A stretch of 8,687 bases of DNA from an uncultured Candidatus Saccharibacteria bacterium (GCA_937919305.1 CALFQW010000042.1:1-8687), one strand, 5' to 3'. Counted from the stretch's first letter, positions 1 to 5,706 are shown. Program-made: numbers and translations. Notes: generated by a model from the letters alone, not told the origin.

Positions 1-22
1 TAGGATGAATCTTATTTTGAAG

Positions 23-52
23 TTGGATTTATTTTTAAAATTGTACTATAAT
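23..52 (+). promoter_or_regulatory. Putative sigma70-type promoter of the truncated acyl-CoA synthetase gene
   Basis: A perfect TATAAT lies at 47-52, with a weak TTGGAT -35 at 23-28 and an 18-bp spacer. The predicted transcript would start near 59 and give a leader of about 30 nt containing the AAGAAAGGA ribosome binding site (75-83) before the ATG at 91. The -10 is convincing and the -35 matches only in TTG. Confidence 0.55.
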
Positions 53-90
53 ACGCCCCTGATTATCACCACATAAGAAAGGATTTATAC

Positions 91-570
91 ATGATATTTA
101 CAACCGTTTCACAAATGTTTGACCATGTTACCAATCAGTTTCTCAGTAAAGAGCTCTATTTCTACAAAAAAGAAAATAATTGGATAGGGCTAGCTGGAAG
201 TGAAATCCGATCTACGGTGAAAGACATAGCTTTTGGTCTCCAATCTTTGGGGATTGGTAAAGGCAGTAACGTTTCTCTGCTGTCCAATAACAGTCCTCGC
301 TGGGCTATGTCTGATTACGGCATCATTTGCTCCGGTGCAGCTACGGTTAGCGTATATCCTACCCTTATAGCTAGTCAAGTGGAGTATATCCTGAATAATT
401 CTGAATCAAAAGTGGTTTTTGCCGAAAACCAGGAGCAAATGCAGAAAGTGATGGAATCGTGGGGGAATTGCCCCAATTTACAATATGCAGTTGTAATGGA
501 TGATTCCAATACAGATTCAGATGAGAGAATTTTCAATTTTATGGAAGAGACATGGAGACACTATTATTAA
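91..570 (+). pseudogene. N-terminal fragment of a long-chain acyl-CoA synthetase (AMP-binding/ANL superfamily)
   Basis: The 159-residue product matches the start of FadD/FAA-type long-chain fatty acid-CoA ligases, cytoplasmic enzymes that activate fatty acids through an acyl-adenylate. Seen: the segment around residues 50-95 (GLQSLGIGKGSNVSLLSNNS, then PRWAMSDYGI, GAATVSVYPT and QVEYILNNSESK) has the usual family order of GV..GD.V....NRPEW, GAV.VPIYPT and Q..YIL..S. Family members are about 580-620 aa. This ORF stops before the P-loop-like YTSGTTG motif, the adenylate-binding motifs and the C-terminal lid, so it cannot be an active ligase. The 5' end looks intact: TATAAT promoter, AAGAAAGGA ribosome binding site and ATG at 91. 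Family similarity appears to fade after about residue 150 (FNFMEE), and the last residues (TWRHYY) look like junction sequence. Its 3' end overlaps the convergent SRA-HNH gene by 32 bp. Inference: a gene remnant left by a rearrangement, or an assembly join. Sampled 60-bp blocks run 30-47% GC, below most of the window. Confidence 0.75.
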
Positions 571-1237
571 AAACTAAAATAGCACACAGTAAACGTATAT
601 TTTCAGCGAGGAGCGATGTCCCTCCTTTCGAAAAAGGAAGATCGTGATCATAATGCAAGTTATTAGTAGATCCGCAAATAACACATTCACCTTTGTCTCT
701 TGAAAATACTTGAAACTTCACTTTAGACGGGATCATTCTTGTTTGATGCAGCTCTTTTCTTGCGCTGTGTTCTACACTCCCAACACTACCCTGTTCCGGA
801 ACTATTGCCAGTTTAAGTTTGACAACTTTCCGCATACCAACATCTTCTAACCATGCTTTTTCTAGAGTAAATGCACCGTTATATGTCCAGATTCCTGGCT
901 TTATTTTTTCATATACCCTTACTATCTCACGAATACCTGAGTTAGCAGATTCAAAAAACTTTCCATTTGCCGTCAATCTTCCGGACGGTAAATGCAGTGG
1001 TTGATCATAATTTTTTGCTGAACCATCTACAAGATCTTTTCTTGTGTCGTGGCCTTCGTATATTATGACTTTTCCGCTGTCACGTATTTCATCGTCATAT
1101 GGCGAATTGTTTGCAGTACTCATAAGAAGAACTGACGTATTGTCGTGGCCAGTATGGTAATTCATTCCTTGCTGCACCGTAAATCCTTCAAATAGGCATA
1201 TATCTGTGTGCGAAATAATATCGCCAGGAGCGTACAC
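539..1237 (-). CDS. SRA/YDG-HNH modification-dependent restriction endonuclease, probably truncated at its C-terminus
   Basis: The 232-aa product joins an N-terminal SRA/YDG-like domain to a C-terminal HNH nuclease. Seen in residues 5-145: PGDII, a SVLLMS strand, YDDEI, KVIIYEGHD, DQPL followed by GRLTANGKFFESA, VRVYEK, and WTYNGAFTLEKAW ending in VVKLKL. This order matches SRA domains (G.YDDD, IYTG.GG, DQ.L..GN.AL, R..YDGLY.V...W, F.L). Residues 175-218 carry VFSRDKGECVICG, LHYDHDLPFSKGGTSLL and AENIRLLC, the beta-beta-alpha metal motif with Zn-ligand Cys185, Cys188 and Cys218, Asp197-His198 and Asn213. SRA domains read 5-methyl- or 5-hydroxymethylcytosine by base flipping, and SRA-HNH proteins are known type IV enzymes cutting modified DNA. 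Start is GTG, with GAGGAG five nt upstream; it overlaps the glyS stop by one nt (TAGTG), so translational coupling is likely. Oddity: relatives usually continue after LLCA with a (R/K)HN segment supplying the last HNH histidine and the fourth Zn ligand. Here the frame goes into AILVFNNS and stops, so activity is doubtful. Confidence 0.82.
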   Translation of the reverse strand: MYAPGDIISHTDICLFEGFTVQQGMNYHTGHDNTSVLLMSTANNSPYDDEIRDSGKVIIYEGHDTRKDLVDGSAKNYDQPLHLPSGRLTANGKFFESANSGIREIVRVYEKIKPGIWTYNGAFTLEKAWLEDVGMRKVVKLKLAIVPEQGSVGSVEHSARKELHQTRMIPSKVKFQVFSRDKGECVICGSTNNLHYDHDLPFSKGGTSLLAENIRLLCAILVFNNSVSMSLP

Positions 1238-2529
1238 TAAATCTCCTCTATTATCTTACGATTTTGCTTAGTCGTATCACGATCTCTCACCGTAACAGTT
1301 CCATCTTCGAGTGTGTCAAAATCAATCACCACACACTCAGGTGTACCGATCTCATCTTGTCGACGGTATCGCTTACCGATGTTGCCGTTGTCATCCCACA
1401 TCACCCTACCTGGGTATTTTTTGCTTAGGCTTGCGTATACTTCACGAGCTTTTTCGACGAGCTCAGGCTTGTTCTTGAGGAGAGGACTCACAGCGTAGCG
1501 AACTGGAGCAAGGTGCTCTGACAGCGCAAGGTATACACGCTTTTCACCGTTTTGCTCGTCCTCACGATATGACGAGCACAGGACCGCCATCAACGCTCGT
1601 TCGACACCGAAACTCGGCTCGATCACATGAGGGATAAATGTCTCGTCGCTTCCCTTCACGCGATACTCCATATTTTTACCAGAGTTGTCGTGAATATTTT
1701 TCAAGTCAAAATCTGTTCGATATGCGAGACCCATCAGCTCTTCTCGCCCGATAGGATAGTCAAACTCAAAGTCGATCGTCCGCTTACTATAATGCGCCCG
1801 ATCATCCTTAGGCACTTCGAGTTCATGGACCATGCTCGGATCGAGCCCAAGAGCGTCGAAGAATCTCTTGCACTCTGTAACCCAATGATCGAAGCTTTCC
1901 TGCCAACGGTCTGGGTGCACGAAAAACTCAATCTCCATCTGCTCAAACTCACGAGACCGAAACACAAAATCGCGCGGTGAGATCTCGTTACGAAATGCCT
2001 TACCCACCTGCGCCAAACCGAACGGCAGATCAGGATAAAACGTATCGATCACATTTTTGTAGTTAGTGAATATTCCCTGTGCCGTTTCGGGACGCAAATA
2101 ACTCACAGAATTCTCATCTGCAACCGGGCCGACATTTGTCTTGAACATCATATTGAACTGTTTCGGTTCACTAAAGATATCAGTCTCGCCGCAAGTCGGA
2201 CACTTGTTTGGGTCATCTAGTTTATCTGCTCGAAAACGGCCCTTACAGCTACTGCACTCGACAAGCGGGTCAGTAAATGTATCGACATGCCCGCTCGCCT
2301 GCCATACCTTCTGATTCATGAGTATCGCAGCATCAACGCCATACATATCGTCTCGCGCATCCACAAACATTTGCCACCAAAGGTTCATGATGTTGCGCTT
2401 TAGCTGGACACCGAGCGGCCCATAATCCCAAGTACCTCTCAGGCCTCCATATACCTCACTACCTTGCCATATGAAGCCCCTACGCTTCGCAAGGGACACT
2501 ATATCTTCGAGTTTTACGTCACTATTCAT
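1237..2529 (-). CDS. glyS: Glycyl-tRNA synthetase, single-chain class II (alpha2 type)
   Basis: This cytoplasmic enzyme charges tRNA-Gly with glycine using ATP. The 430-aa protein is close to the family's usual size, and landmarks appear in order. The N-terminus carries the GlyRS signature RRGFIWQGSEVYGGLRGTWDYGPLG (residues 17-40; an interrupted match is visible). A four-cysteine zinc ribbon follows (CSSC and CPTC, residues 92-113), then LRPETAQGIF, class II motif 2 (FRNEISPRDFVFRSREFEQMEIEFF, about 179-203), and motif 3 with GVERAL near 308-313. The C-terminal anticodon-binding domain starts near LAPVRYAV. The ATG at 2529 is preferred; an in-frame GTG lies directly upstream at 2532. Neither has a convincing Shine-Dalgarno sequence. 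It is the first large gene of its transcript and overlaps the downstream SRA-HNH gene by one base, an unusual partner. GC in sampled blocks is 42-53%, higher than the downstream accessory block. A possible regulatory leader precedes it. Confidence 0.96.
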   Translation of the reverse strand: MNSDVKLEDIVSLAKRRGFIWQGSEVYGGLRGTWDYGPLGVQLKRNIMNLWWQMFVDARDDMYGVDAAILMNQKVWQASGHVDTFTDPLVECSSCKGRFRADKLDDPNKCPTCGETDIFSEPKQFNMMFKTNVGPVADENSVSYLRPETAQGIFTNYKNVIDTFYPDLPFGLAQVGKAFRNEISPRDFVFRSREFEQMEIEFFVHPDRWQESFDHWVTECKRFFDALGLDPSMVHELEVPKDDRAHYSKRTIDFEFDYPIGREELMGLAYRTDFDLKNIHDNSGKNMEYRVKGSDETFIPHVIEPSFGVERALMAVLCSSYREDEQNGEKRVYLALSEHLAPVRYAVSPLLKNKPELVEKAREVYASLSKKYPGRVMWDDNGNIGKRYRRQDEIGTPECVVIDFDTLEDGTVTVRDRDTTKQNRKIIEEI

Positions 2530-2539
2530 CACATATTCC

Positions 2540-2568
2540 GATCTAATTTGAAGTTTTTATCAAGTCAA
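2540..2568 (-). promoter_or_regulatory. Possible second, proximal glyS promoter
   Basis: On the minus strand, TTGACT (2563-2568, five of six to the -35 consensus) is followed by a 17-bp spacer and TAGATC (2540-2545, a poor -10). A start here would lie right at the GTG/ATG start of glyS. The good -35 with correct spacing is suggestive, but the weak -10 makes this tentative. Confidence 0.25.
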
Positions 2569-2577
2569 AAAGAAGTG

Positions 2578-2634
2578 TTACAGGCCGAAGCCATACCCGC
2601 GAGCTGTACCGATGTGTGCGTAGTGACGCTTCAT
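2578..2634 (-). CDS. Putative 18-aa glycine-containing leader peptide upstream of glyS
   Basis: A short ORF, ATG to TAA, encodes MKRHYAHIGTARGYGFGL and lies 48 nt upstream of the glyS ATG on the same strand. Four of 18 residues are glycine, three of them alternating near the end (GYGFG), encoded by GGT, GGG, GGC and GGC. The ATG follows a TGATATAAT promoter by 7 nt, so the mRNA would probably begin at or next to this ATG and be translated leaderless. The GGC-TTCG-GCC hairpin overlaps its last codons. Known: aminoacyl-tRNA synthetase and amino acid genes can be controlled by leader peptides rich in the relevant codon. Inference: glycine-tRNA-responsive control of glyS. There is no proof that the ORF is translated, and the glycines could simply reflect a locally GG-rich sequence. 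Confidence 0.35.
   Translation of the reverse strand: MKRHYAHIGTARGYGFGL
2583..2592 (-). promoter_or_regulatory. Short UUCG hairpin in the glyS leader
   Basis: The minus strand reads GGC-TTCG-GCC, a 3-bp stem closed by the very stable UUCG tetraloop, overlapping the final Gly-Phe-Gly codons of the leader ORF. Flanking TACAG/CTGTA can pair outside it with a bulge, although the innermost base of that pairing competes with the stem. A T-rich run (TTCTTTTT) follows about 8 nt later. This could be a weak attenuator, but the stem is too short and the T run too distant for a confident terminator call. Confidence 0.3.
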
Positions 2635-2641
2635 GCTCAAG

Positions 2642-2650
2642 ATTATATCA
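2642..2650 (-). promoter_or_regulatory. Extended -10 promoter for the glyS leader transcript
   Basis: The minus strand carries TGATATAAT, a consensus extended -10 (TGn-TATAAT). No good -35 is visible; TGCTCA at 18-bp spacing matches three of six, and extended -10 promoters can work without one. The expected start is about 2635, next to the ATG at 2634 of the short leader ORF, leaving about 105 nt before glyS. Confidence 0.6.
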
Positions 2651-2677
2651 TAGCGCCGGGCCAACTGAGCACAATAT

Positions 2678-2706
2678 TTGCTCAAAAATAAACAATAGTA
2701 TATAGT
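2678..2706 (+). promoter_or_regulatory. Promoter of the 125-aa hypothetical gene
   Basis: TTGCTC (2678-2683) and TATAGT (2701-2706) are separated by exactly 17 bp. The expected start near 2713 gives a leader of about 30 nt with a strong GGAGG ribosome binding site at 2733-2737. It is divergent from the glyS leader promoter 30 bp away. Confidence 0.55.
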
Positions 2707-2742
2707 AACAGTATTCTAGTACCTATCTGATTGGAGGGCGAC

Positions 2743-3120
2743 ATGCCCAGAGAACGAAAGTACGTATTTCAGCAGAAGCAGCTGGGAGCCATCTTTGAAG
2801 CTCTCCGCAACGGAGGGGGCAAAGATAGCCATTACCTCGGCCACTCAAGACGCACGATCAACGGGCTTGAGTTCGACAATGACGCTGTTGAACAGGCTGA
2901 GAAGCTTCTCGTTACTGCGCGTCTCAAAATAGCGATGTCGAAGAACCAGATCGCGGAAATCTATTTCGACCCGAAGAAGCTTCTACAAGAGGCTCTGGTC
3001 AGTCTCGCTTTTGCAGCAGGCGTAGAGCAGCTTCCTCAGAGGTTAATGATCCTGATATCAAGAGAGATCAAGACCGTGACCGCCGAACTCTGCCGCTATC
3101 TCGACCCCACCAACAAGTGA
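2743..3120 (+). CDS. Hypothetical protein, 125 aa, unrecognised family
   Basis: I do not recognise this protein. The ATG at 2743 is chosen because GGAGG (2733-2737) sits five nt upstream; the in-frame TTG at 2731 lies before the Shine-Dalgarno sequence and is unlikely. The product is soluble-looking with no signal peptide or membrane segment. It starts basic (MPRERKYVFQQKQ), has a glycine-rich stretch (NGGGKDS) near residue 25, and then appears mostly helical, with charged segments such as NDAVEQAEKLLVTARLKIAM and a hydrophobic helix around LLQEALVSLAFAAGVEQL. A regulatory or nucleic-acid-associated small protein is possible, but nothing in the sequence establishes it. The gene is well formed: its own promoter, a strong ribosome binding site, a TGA stop and a strong terminator 16 nt later. 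It is a stand-alone transcription unit, convergent with recO. Confidence 0.8.
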   Translation: MPRERKYVFQQKQLGAIFEALRNGGGKDSHYLGHSRRTINGLEFDNDAVEQAEKLLVTARLKIAMSKNQIAEIYFDPKKLLQEALVSLAFAAGVEQLPQRLMILISREIKTVTAELCRYLDPTNK

Positions 3121-3135
3121 AAGATACACTAGATA

Positions 3136-3194
3136 CCCCAACCTGTTGTTCTCTTCAGAGAAGCAACGTGCAGGTTGGGGTCGTTTTTGTTTTT
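3136..3194 (+). terminator. Strong intrinsic terminator after the 125-aa hypothetical gene
   Basis: CCCCAACCTG (3136-3145) pairs perfectly with CAGGTTGGGG (3171-3180). Inside, TTG/CAA and TTCTC/GAGAA extend the fold to a TTCA loop, with small bulges. Two T5 runs follow at 3184-3188 and 3190-3194. The T tract serves only the + strand. On the minus strand the hairpin lies just past recO but lacks a downstream T run, so it may only partly terminate recO transcription. Confidence 0.9.
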
Positions 3195-3196
3195 AT

Positions 3197-3877
3197 TCAG
3201 CGCGCTACAATACGCTCGGAAAGCCAGAGACAGTCATCAACAAGCATATCCACATCCTTGACCTGTGATACTATCTTCGGTGACTGAGCACTCATCAAAC
3301 GTAGAAGCTTGATATGCTGAGTCGTAAAACGACCGTTGTCCTTATATACAAAGCTCATTTCACTCTCGTCAAAATCATATCGACTTTCTTCGACCAGCTT
3401 CATTCCGTTATCATCAGTTGAGAGGTTTAAGCCGACACCTAAGAGTATCGCAAGTTGGAGCCAAAACCAGCTTTTGACTATTTGCTCGTCGATAGCCAGA
3501 TCATCGAGGGCATCAAATAACTGCTCTAACAGATGGAAGAATGCTTTATCGGTCACCTGTTGACTCGCGGTCGCAATCTGCTTGATCGCTTCATAGCCGA
3601 ATTGTAGTCGATCGTACTGCTCGATAATATGCCCGTAAAATATTACCAATCTCGACCCCGTGAGAGTCCCCATATCCCCTTTGCCCGCTATGAACGACAC
3701 ATCGCACACGGCGAATAGCTCGATGCCTCCTGCGAGCTTGCTTTTTTCTCGCCGAGCACCTTTTGCGATGACTGTTACAGCTCCTTCGTCCAGCGTGAGC
3801 AGCTGTAGTATGCGATCGGCTTCACCATAGTTCGTTCTACGCAAAACGATAGCTTTTGTTCGCACTTGTCGACTCAT
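3197..3877 (-). CDS. recO: DNA repair protein RecO
   Basis: RecO is the recombination mediator that, with RecR, loads RecA onto SSB-coated single-stranded DNA in the RecFOR pathway and anneals strands. The 226-aa product has the typical N-terminal OB-fold opening (VRTKAIVLRRTNYGEADRIL, then LLTLDEGAVTVIAKGARREKSKLAGGIELF at about residues 5-54) and the helical C-terminal part (FGYEAIKQIATASQ, FHLLEQLFDALDDL). The zinc-binding cysteine cluster found in some RecO proteins is not apparent. The ATG at 3877 is chosen because it overlaps the stop of the receiver gene in ATGA and matches the usual RecO N-terminus; extension to 3910 would add 11 residues unlike the family. RecO is the last gene of a kinase-receiver-recO operon, an uncommon association. 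It ends in TGA two nt from the terminator T tract of the convergent gene. Confidence 0.93.
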   Translation of the reverse strand: MSRQVRTKAIVLRRTNYGEADRILQLLTLDEGAVTVIAKGARREKSKLAGGIELFAVCDVSFIAGKGDMGTLTGSRLVIFYGHIIEQYDRLQFGYEAIKQIATASQQVTDKAFFHLLEQLFDALDDLAIDEQIVKSWFWLQLAILLGVGLNLSTDDNGMKLVEESRYDFDESEMSFVYKDNGRFTTQHIKLLRLMSAQSPKIVSQVKDVDMLVDDCLWLSERIVAR

Positions 3878-4275
3878 CGAGCTACCATGCCATCTCTGCT
3901 TACAAGGCATATCTTGATCATTTCGATCAGTTTGTTCGGTGTTGATTTTGCTTTATCTAGTACACCTATCACGCCGTACGAATCAAGATATTGCTGATGA
4001 AACTGCCCTACATCAACCGACGTGTTGAGAATAACAGGGATATGCTTCGTGTCCTCATAACTTCCCATTTCATTGAGCAAACTGAACACCGTCCCGCCAG
4101 CGAGCATCACGTCAGCCACTAACGCCCGAGGCGCACCATATTCATCAACGATGTCGATAGCCGATTGAGCGGAATCGGTCACTACCACCTCATGGTCTGC
4201 CGACTCAATGCTCACAGCGTAGCTATCTGCTAGCCATCGATCATCTTCTAGTAGTAATATATAAGGCTTACTCAT
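3874..4275 (-). CDS. Stand-alone response regulator receiver protein
   Basis: This 133-aa protein is a single REC domain with no output domain. Visible residues are the acidic cluster Glu10-Asp11-Asp12 (LLLEDD), the phospho-acceptor Asp55 in ALVADVML, the switch Thr85/Ser86 in ILNTSV, and the conserved Lys108 in VLDKAK. It should accept phosphate from the histidine kinase encoded immediately upstream and act through protein-protein contacts or as a phosphate relay or sink. Its ATG overlaps the kinase stop and its TGA overlaps the recO ATG, both as ATGA, so the three proteins are likely made coordinately. The C-terminal tail (SRDGMVAR) is short. No DNA-binding module follows in the operon, so the target is unknown. 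Confidence 0.92.
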   Translation of the reverse strand: MSKPYILLLEDDRWLADSYAVSIESADHEVVVTDSAQSAIDIVDEYGAPRALVADVMLAGGTVFSLLNEMGSYEDTKHIPVILNTSVDVGQFHQQYLDSYGVIGVLDKAKSTPNKLIEMIKICLVSRDGMVAR

Positions 4276-5006
4276 ATCAAAGACAGCTGTCCAGACGCAG
4301 GTAAATCAAGTGAAAATGTCATACCGCCTCGTCTATGCCGCGTCACCGTGAGCTCTGCTGACATTGCACGAGCGAACACACCTGCTATCCAGAGCCCTAG
4401 GCCACTACTGCCCGGTCGAGCTCCTATTGGCTGAGCAGATTTTCCGAGTCGATACTCAAGAGTTTTGTACGATTTAGCATCGATCTTCGGGCCTTCGTCG
4501 CGGATAGAGAGCACGACGCGCCCACGCTGTCGCTTGGCGCTCAAACGAATTGTGCCTCCGTGGGGATTGTGAGCAAGTGCGTTATCGTATAAGCCCAGCA
4601 AAGTAGCACGCAAGAGTTCTCTGTGACCGATAGCTACAACCGCTTTTCTCGGTACCGAAAGTCTCACTGTTTGCTGATGCTCTCCAGTTAACAGTGCGGT
4701 CTCATCCATGACATCATGCCACAAACCCGCAACCTGAACTGGCTCAAGTGCGAACATGGCATCATCGAGATTCGCAGTACGGGTAATATTCTCGACCAAT
4801 CGAAGAGCGCGCTCGGCTGTCATACGTATTCGATCACTAGCTTGGGATTGAGTTTGGCTCATCTCTCCGTCATTTTCTAGTTGATAGCTGAGCTGACGTA
4901 TAAGTACGAGGGGTGCTTTCAGCTCATGTGCAGCAGCTAGAACAGAAGGCATACCAAGAGATCCCCACTCACTGTTACCTCGCAGAATTCGGGACCCTTC
5001 GTTCAT
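4272..5006 (-). CDS. Cytoplasmic sensor histidine kinase core (HisKA-HATPase) without a sensor domain
   Basis: The 244-aa product contains only the catalytic core of a two-component kinase. The H box AAAHELKAPL has the phospho-acceptor His27, followed by a dimerisation helix pair to about residue 85. The ATP-binding domain shows an N box (LYDNALAHNP, Asn142 and Asn147), a G1 box (RDEGPKI, Asp170 and Gly172) and a G2 box (GSSGLGLWIA, 199-208). Only 26 residues precede the histidine, with no transmembrane segment, PAS, GAF or HAMP domain, so the input must come from a partner or from DNA- or metabolite-linked contacts. The ATG at 5006 has no Shine-Dalgarno sequence and lies 8 nt after a TGC-TACACT extended -10, consistent with leaderless translation and supporting this short start. 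The TGA overlaps the receiver gene in ATGA. Confidence 0.9.
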   Translation of the reverse strand: MNEGSRILRGNSEWGSLGMPSVLAAAHELKAPLVLIRQLSYQLENDGEMSQTQSQASDRIRMTAERALRLVENITRTANLDDAMFALEPVQVAGLWHDVMDETALLTGEHQQTVRLSVPRKAVVAIGHRELLRATLLGLYDNALAHNPHGGTIRLSAKRQRGRVVLSIRDEGPKIDAKSYKTLEYRLGKSAQPIGARPGSSGLGLWIAGVFARAMSAELTVTRHRRGGMTFSLDLPASGQLSLI

Positions 5007-5009
5007 CTA

Positions 5010-5023
5010 ACACTAGTGTAGCA
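5010..5023 (-). promoter_or_regulatory. Extended -10 promoter with overlapping palindrome for the kinase-receiver-recO operon
   Basis: The minus strand reads TGCTACACT (5023-5015), an extended -10 with four of six matches in the hexamer, 8 nt upstream of the kinase ATG. A perfect 10-bp palindrome, ACACTAGTGT (5010-5019), overlaps the -10 and the expected start region and could be an operator. No good -35 is seen. The upstream side lies in the end of the preceding gene. Confidence 0.45.
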
Positions 5024-5041
5024 TGTGATCAACGCGTGAAG

Positions 5042-5698
5042 CTACGGGTTGAAATCGAGTGTTTTCAGGACAATGCCGTCGAACTTATCGAGGAATGTAT
5101 CTGTGTCCGTTTCCAGGCGTAATGTTTTATCACGAACCTTGAAGAGAACGAGCGTCCCTTTGCGTGTTTCAGATAACTGTCCTGTTATGCGAACGCCAGT
5201 AAAATTGTTCACGGTGATAGGCGAAGATTTGATCAAACCTTCTTTAACCTGCTCGGCATATGACTCAACGACTGAATTATATGAGAACGGCAATACTGTC
5301 ATACGTAGTGCGTACTGCTGGTTCTCTGTCACCTGAGGCACCTGGTTTGGATGGAAATAGACGGCATAACCGTCGCCATCGTTCCCGTTCGATACTTCGT
5401 ATGAACTCCACGTCTTTGGATACTCGAAGCTGACCTTTCCTAGATCGGCAGGACCGTTGAATATATCGTGCGGATTTTCGTACCGTATATTGAAATCTTT
5501 TTCGAGCTCGTCTTTTTGCTTCTCTTCTGCAATGCTGACAGCAGATGCTATCTTGGCGTCAGTATTATTCTTTTGATCTAGGTAGTTGGCGAATGCCCAG
5601 ACTCCGAAGCCAGCAAAACCAACGACAAAAACACCCAGAACAACACACCCAATCAGCAGTGGGTTAACTTCGCCCGCCTCAGAAGATTTATTTTTCAT
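5042..5698 (-). CDS. Single-pass membrane-anchored protein with PsbP-like extracytoplasmic domain
   Basis: The 218-aa protein has a short polar N-terminus, one strong hydrophobic segment (about residues 13-37, PLLIGCVVLGVFVVGFAGFG and onward), a charged helical linker (AEEKQKDELEK, 57-67) and a C-terminal domain. The domain contains VSFEYPKTWSSYEV, YAVYFHPNQV and a VVESYAEQVKEGL helix with later beta strands (FTGVRITGQL, GTLVLFKVRDKTLRLET). The FEYPxxW pattern resembles PsbP/DUF1795-like domains found in many surface-anchored bacterial proteins. By the hydrophobic topology the domain probably faces outward. Cys18 lies within the membrane segment and is not in a clear lipobox. The start follows a TTTACA-TATAGT promoter by 8 nt, again near-leaderless. 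The function is unknown. It is encoded between the ExoVII/methyltransferase operon and the kinase operon and has its own promoter. Confidence 0.8.
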   Translation of the reverse strand: MKNKSSEAGEVNPLLIGCVVLGVFVVGFAGFGVWAFANYLDQKNNTDAKIASAVSIAEEKQKDELEKDFNIRYENPHDIFNGPADLGKVSFEYPKTWSSYEVSNGNDGDGYAVYFHPNQVPQVTENQQYALRMTVLPFSYNSVVESYAEQVKEGLIKSSPITVNNFTGVRITGQLSETRKGTLVLFKVRDKTLRLETDTDTFLDKFDGIVLKTLDFNP

Positions 5699-5706
5699 AT
5701 ATCACC

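Noticed and set aside
547..560. Direct repeat GAGACA-TG-GAGACA near the gene junction as a target-site duplication
   Set aside because: The copies are two bases apart with no element between them, so they do not flank an insertion. Short repeats like this occur by chance.
601..660. Simple frameshift as the reason for the broken HNH ending
   Set aside because: I read the other two minus-strand frames after LLCA. Both reach stops almost at once and neither gives an (R/K)HN segment, so a junction is more likely.
1734..1967. Other overlapping ORFs inside glyS, xseA, recO and the membrane-protein gene
   Set aside because: They lie wholly inside strongly supported genes in other frames, with no ribosome binding site or family features.
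2530..2650. T-box riboswitch upstream of glyS
   Set aside because: The leader is only about 105 nt and I see no T-box consensus, specifier stem or strong terminator, so I did not call one.
2464..2691. 75-codon + strand ORF spanning the glyS 5' end and leader
   Set aside because: It lies mostly antisense to glyS and over the divergent promoters, has no Shine-Dalgarno sequence or recognisable product, and is best explained as a shadow frame.
3877..3910. Longer recO start at 3910
   Set aside because: The 11 extra residues do not resemble a RecO N-terminus, and the ATG at 3877 forms the same ATGA overlap seen at other joints in this window.
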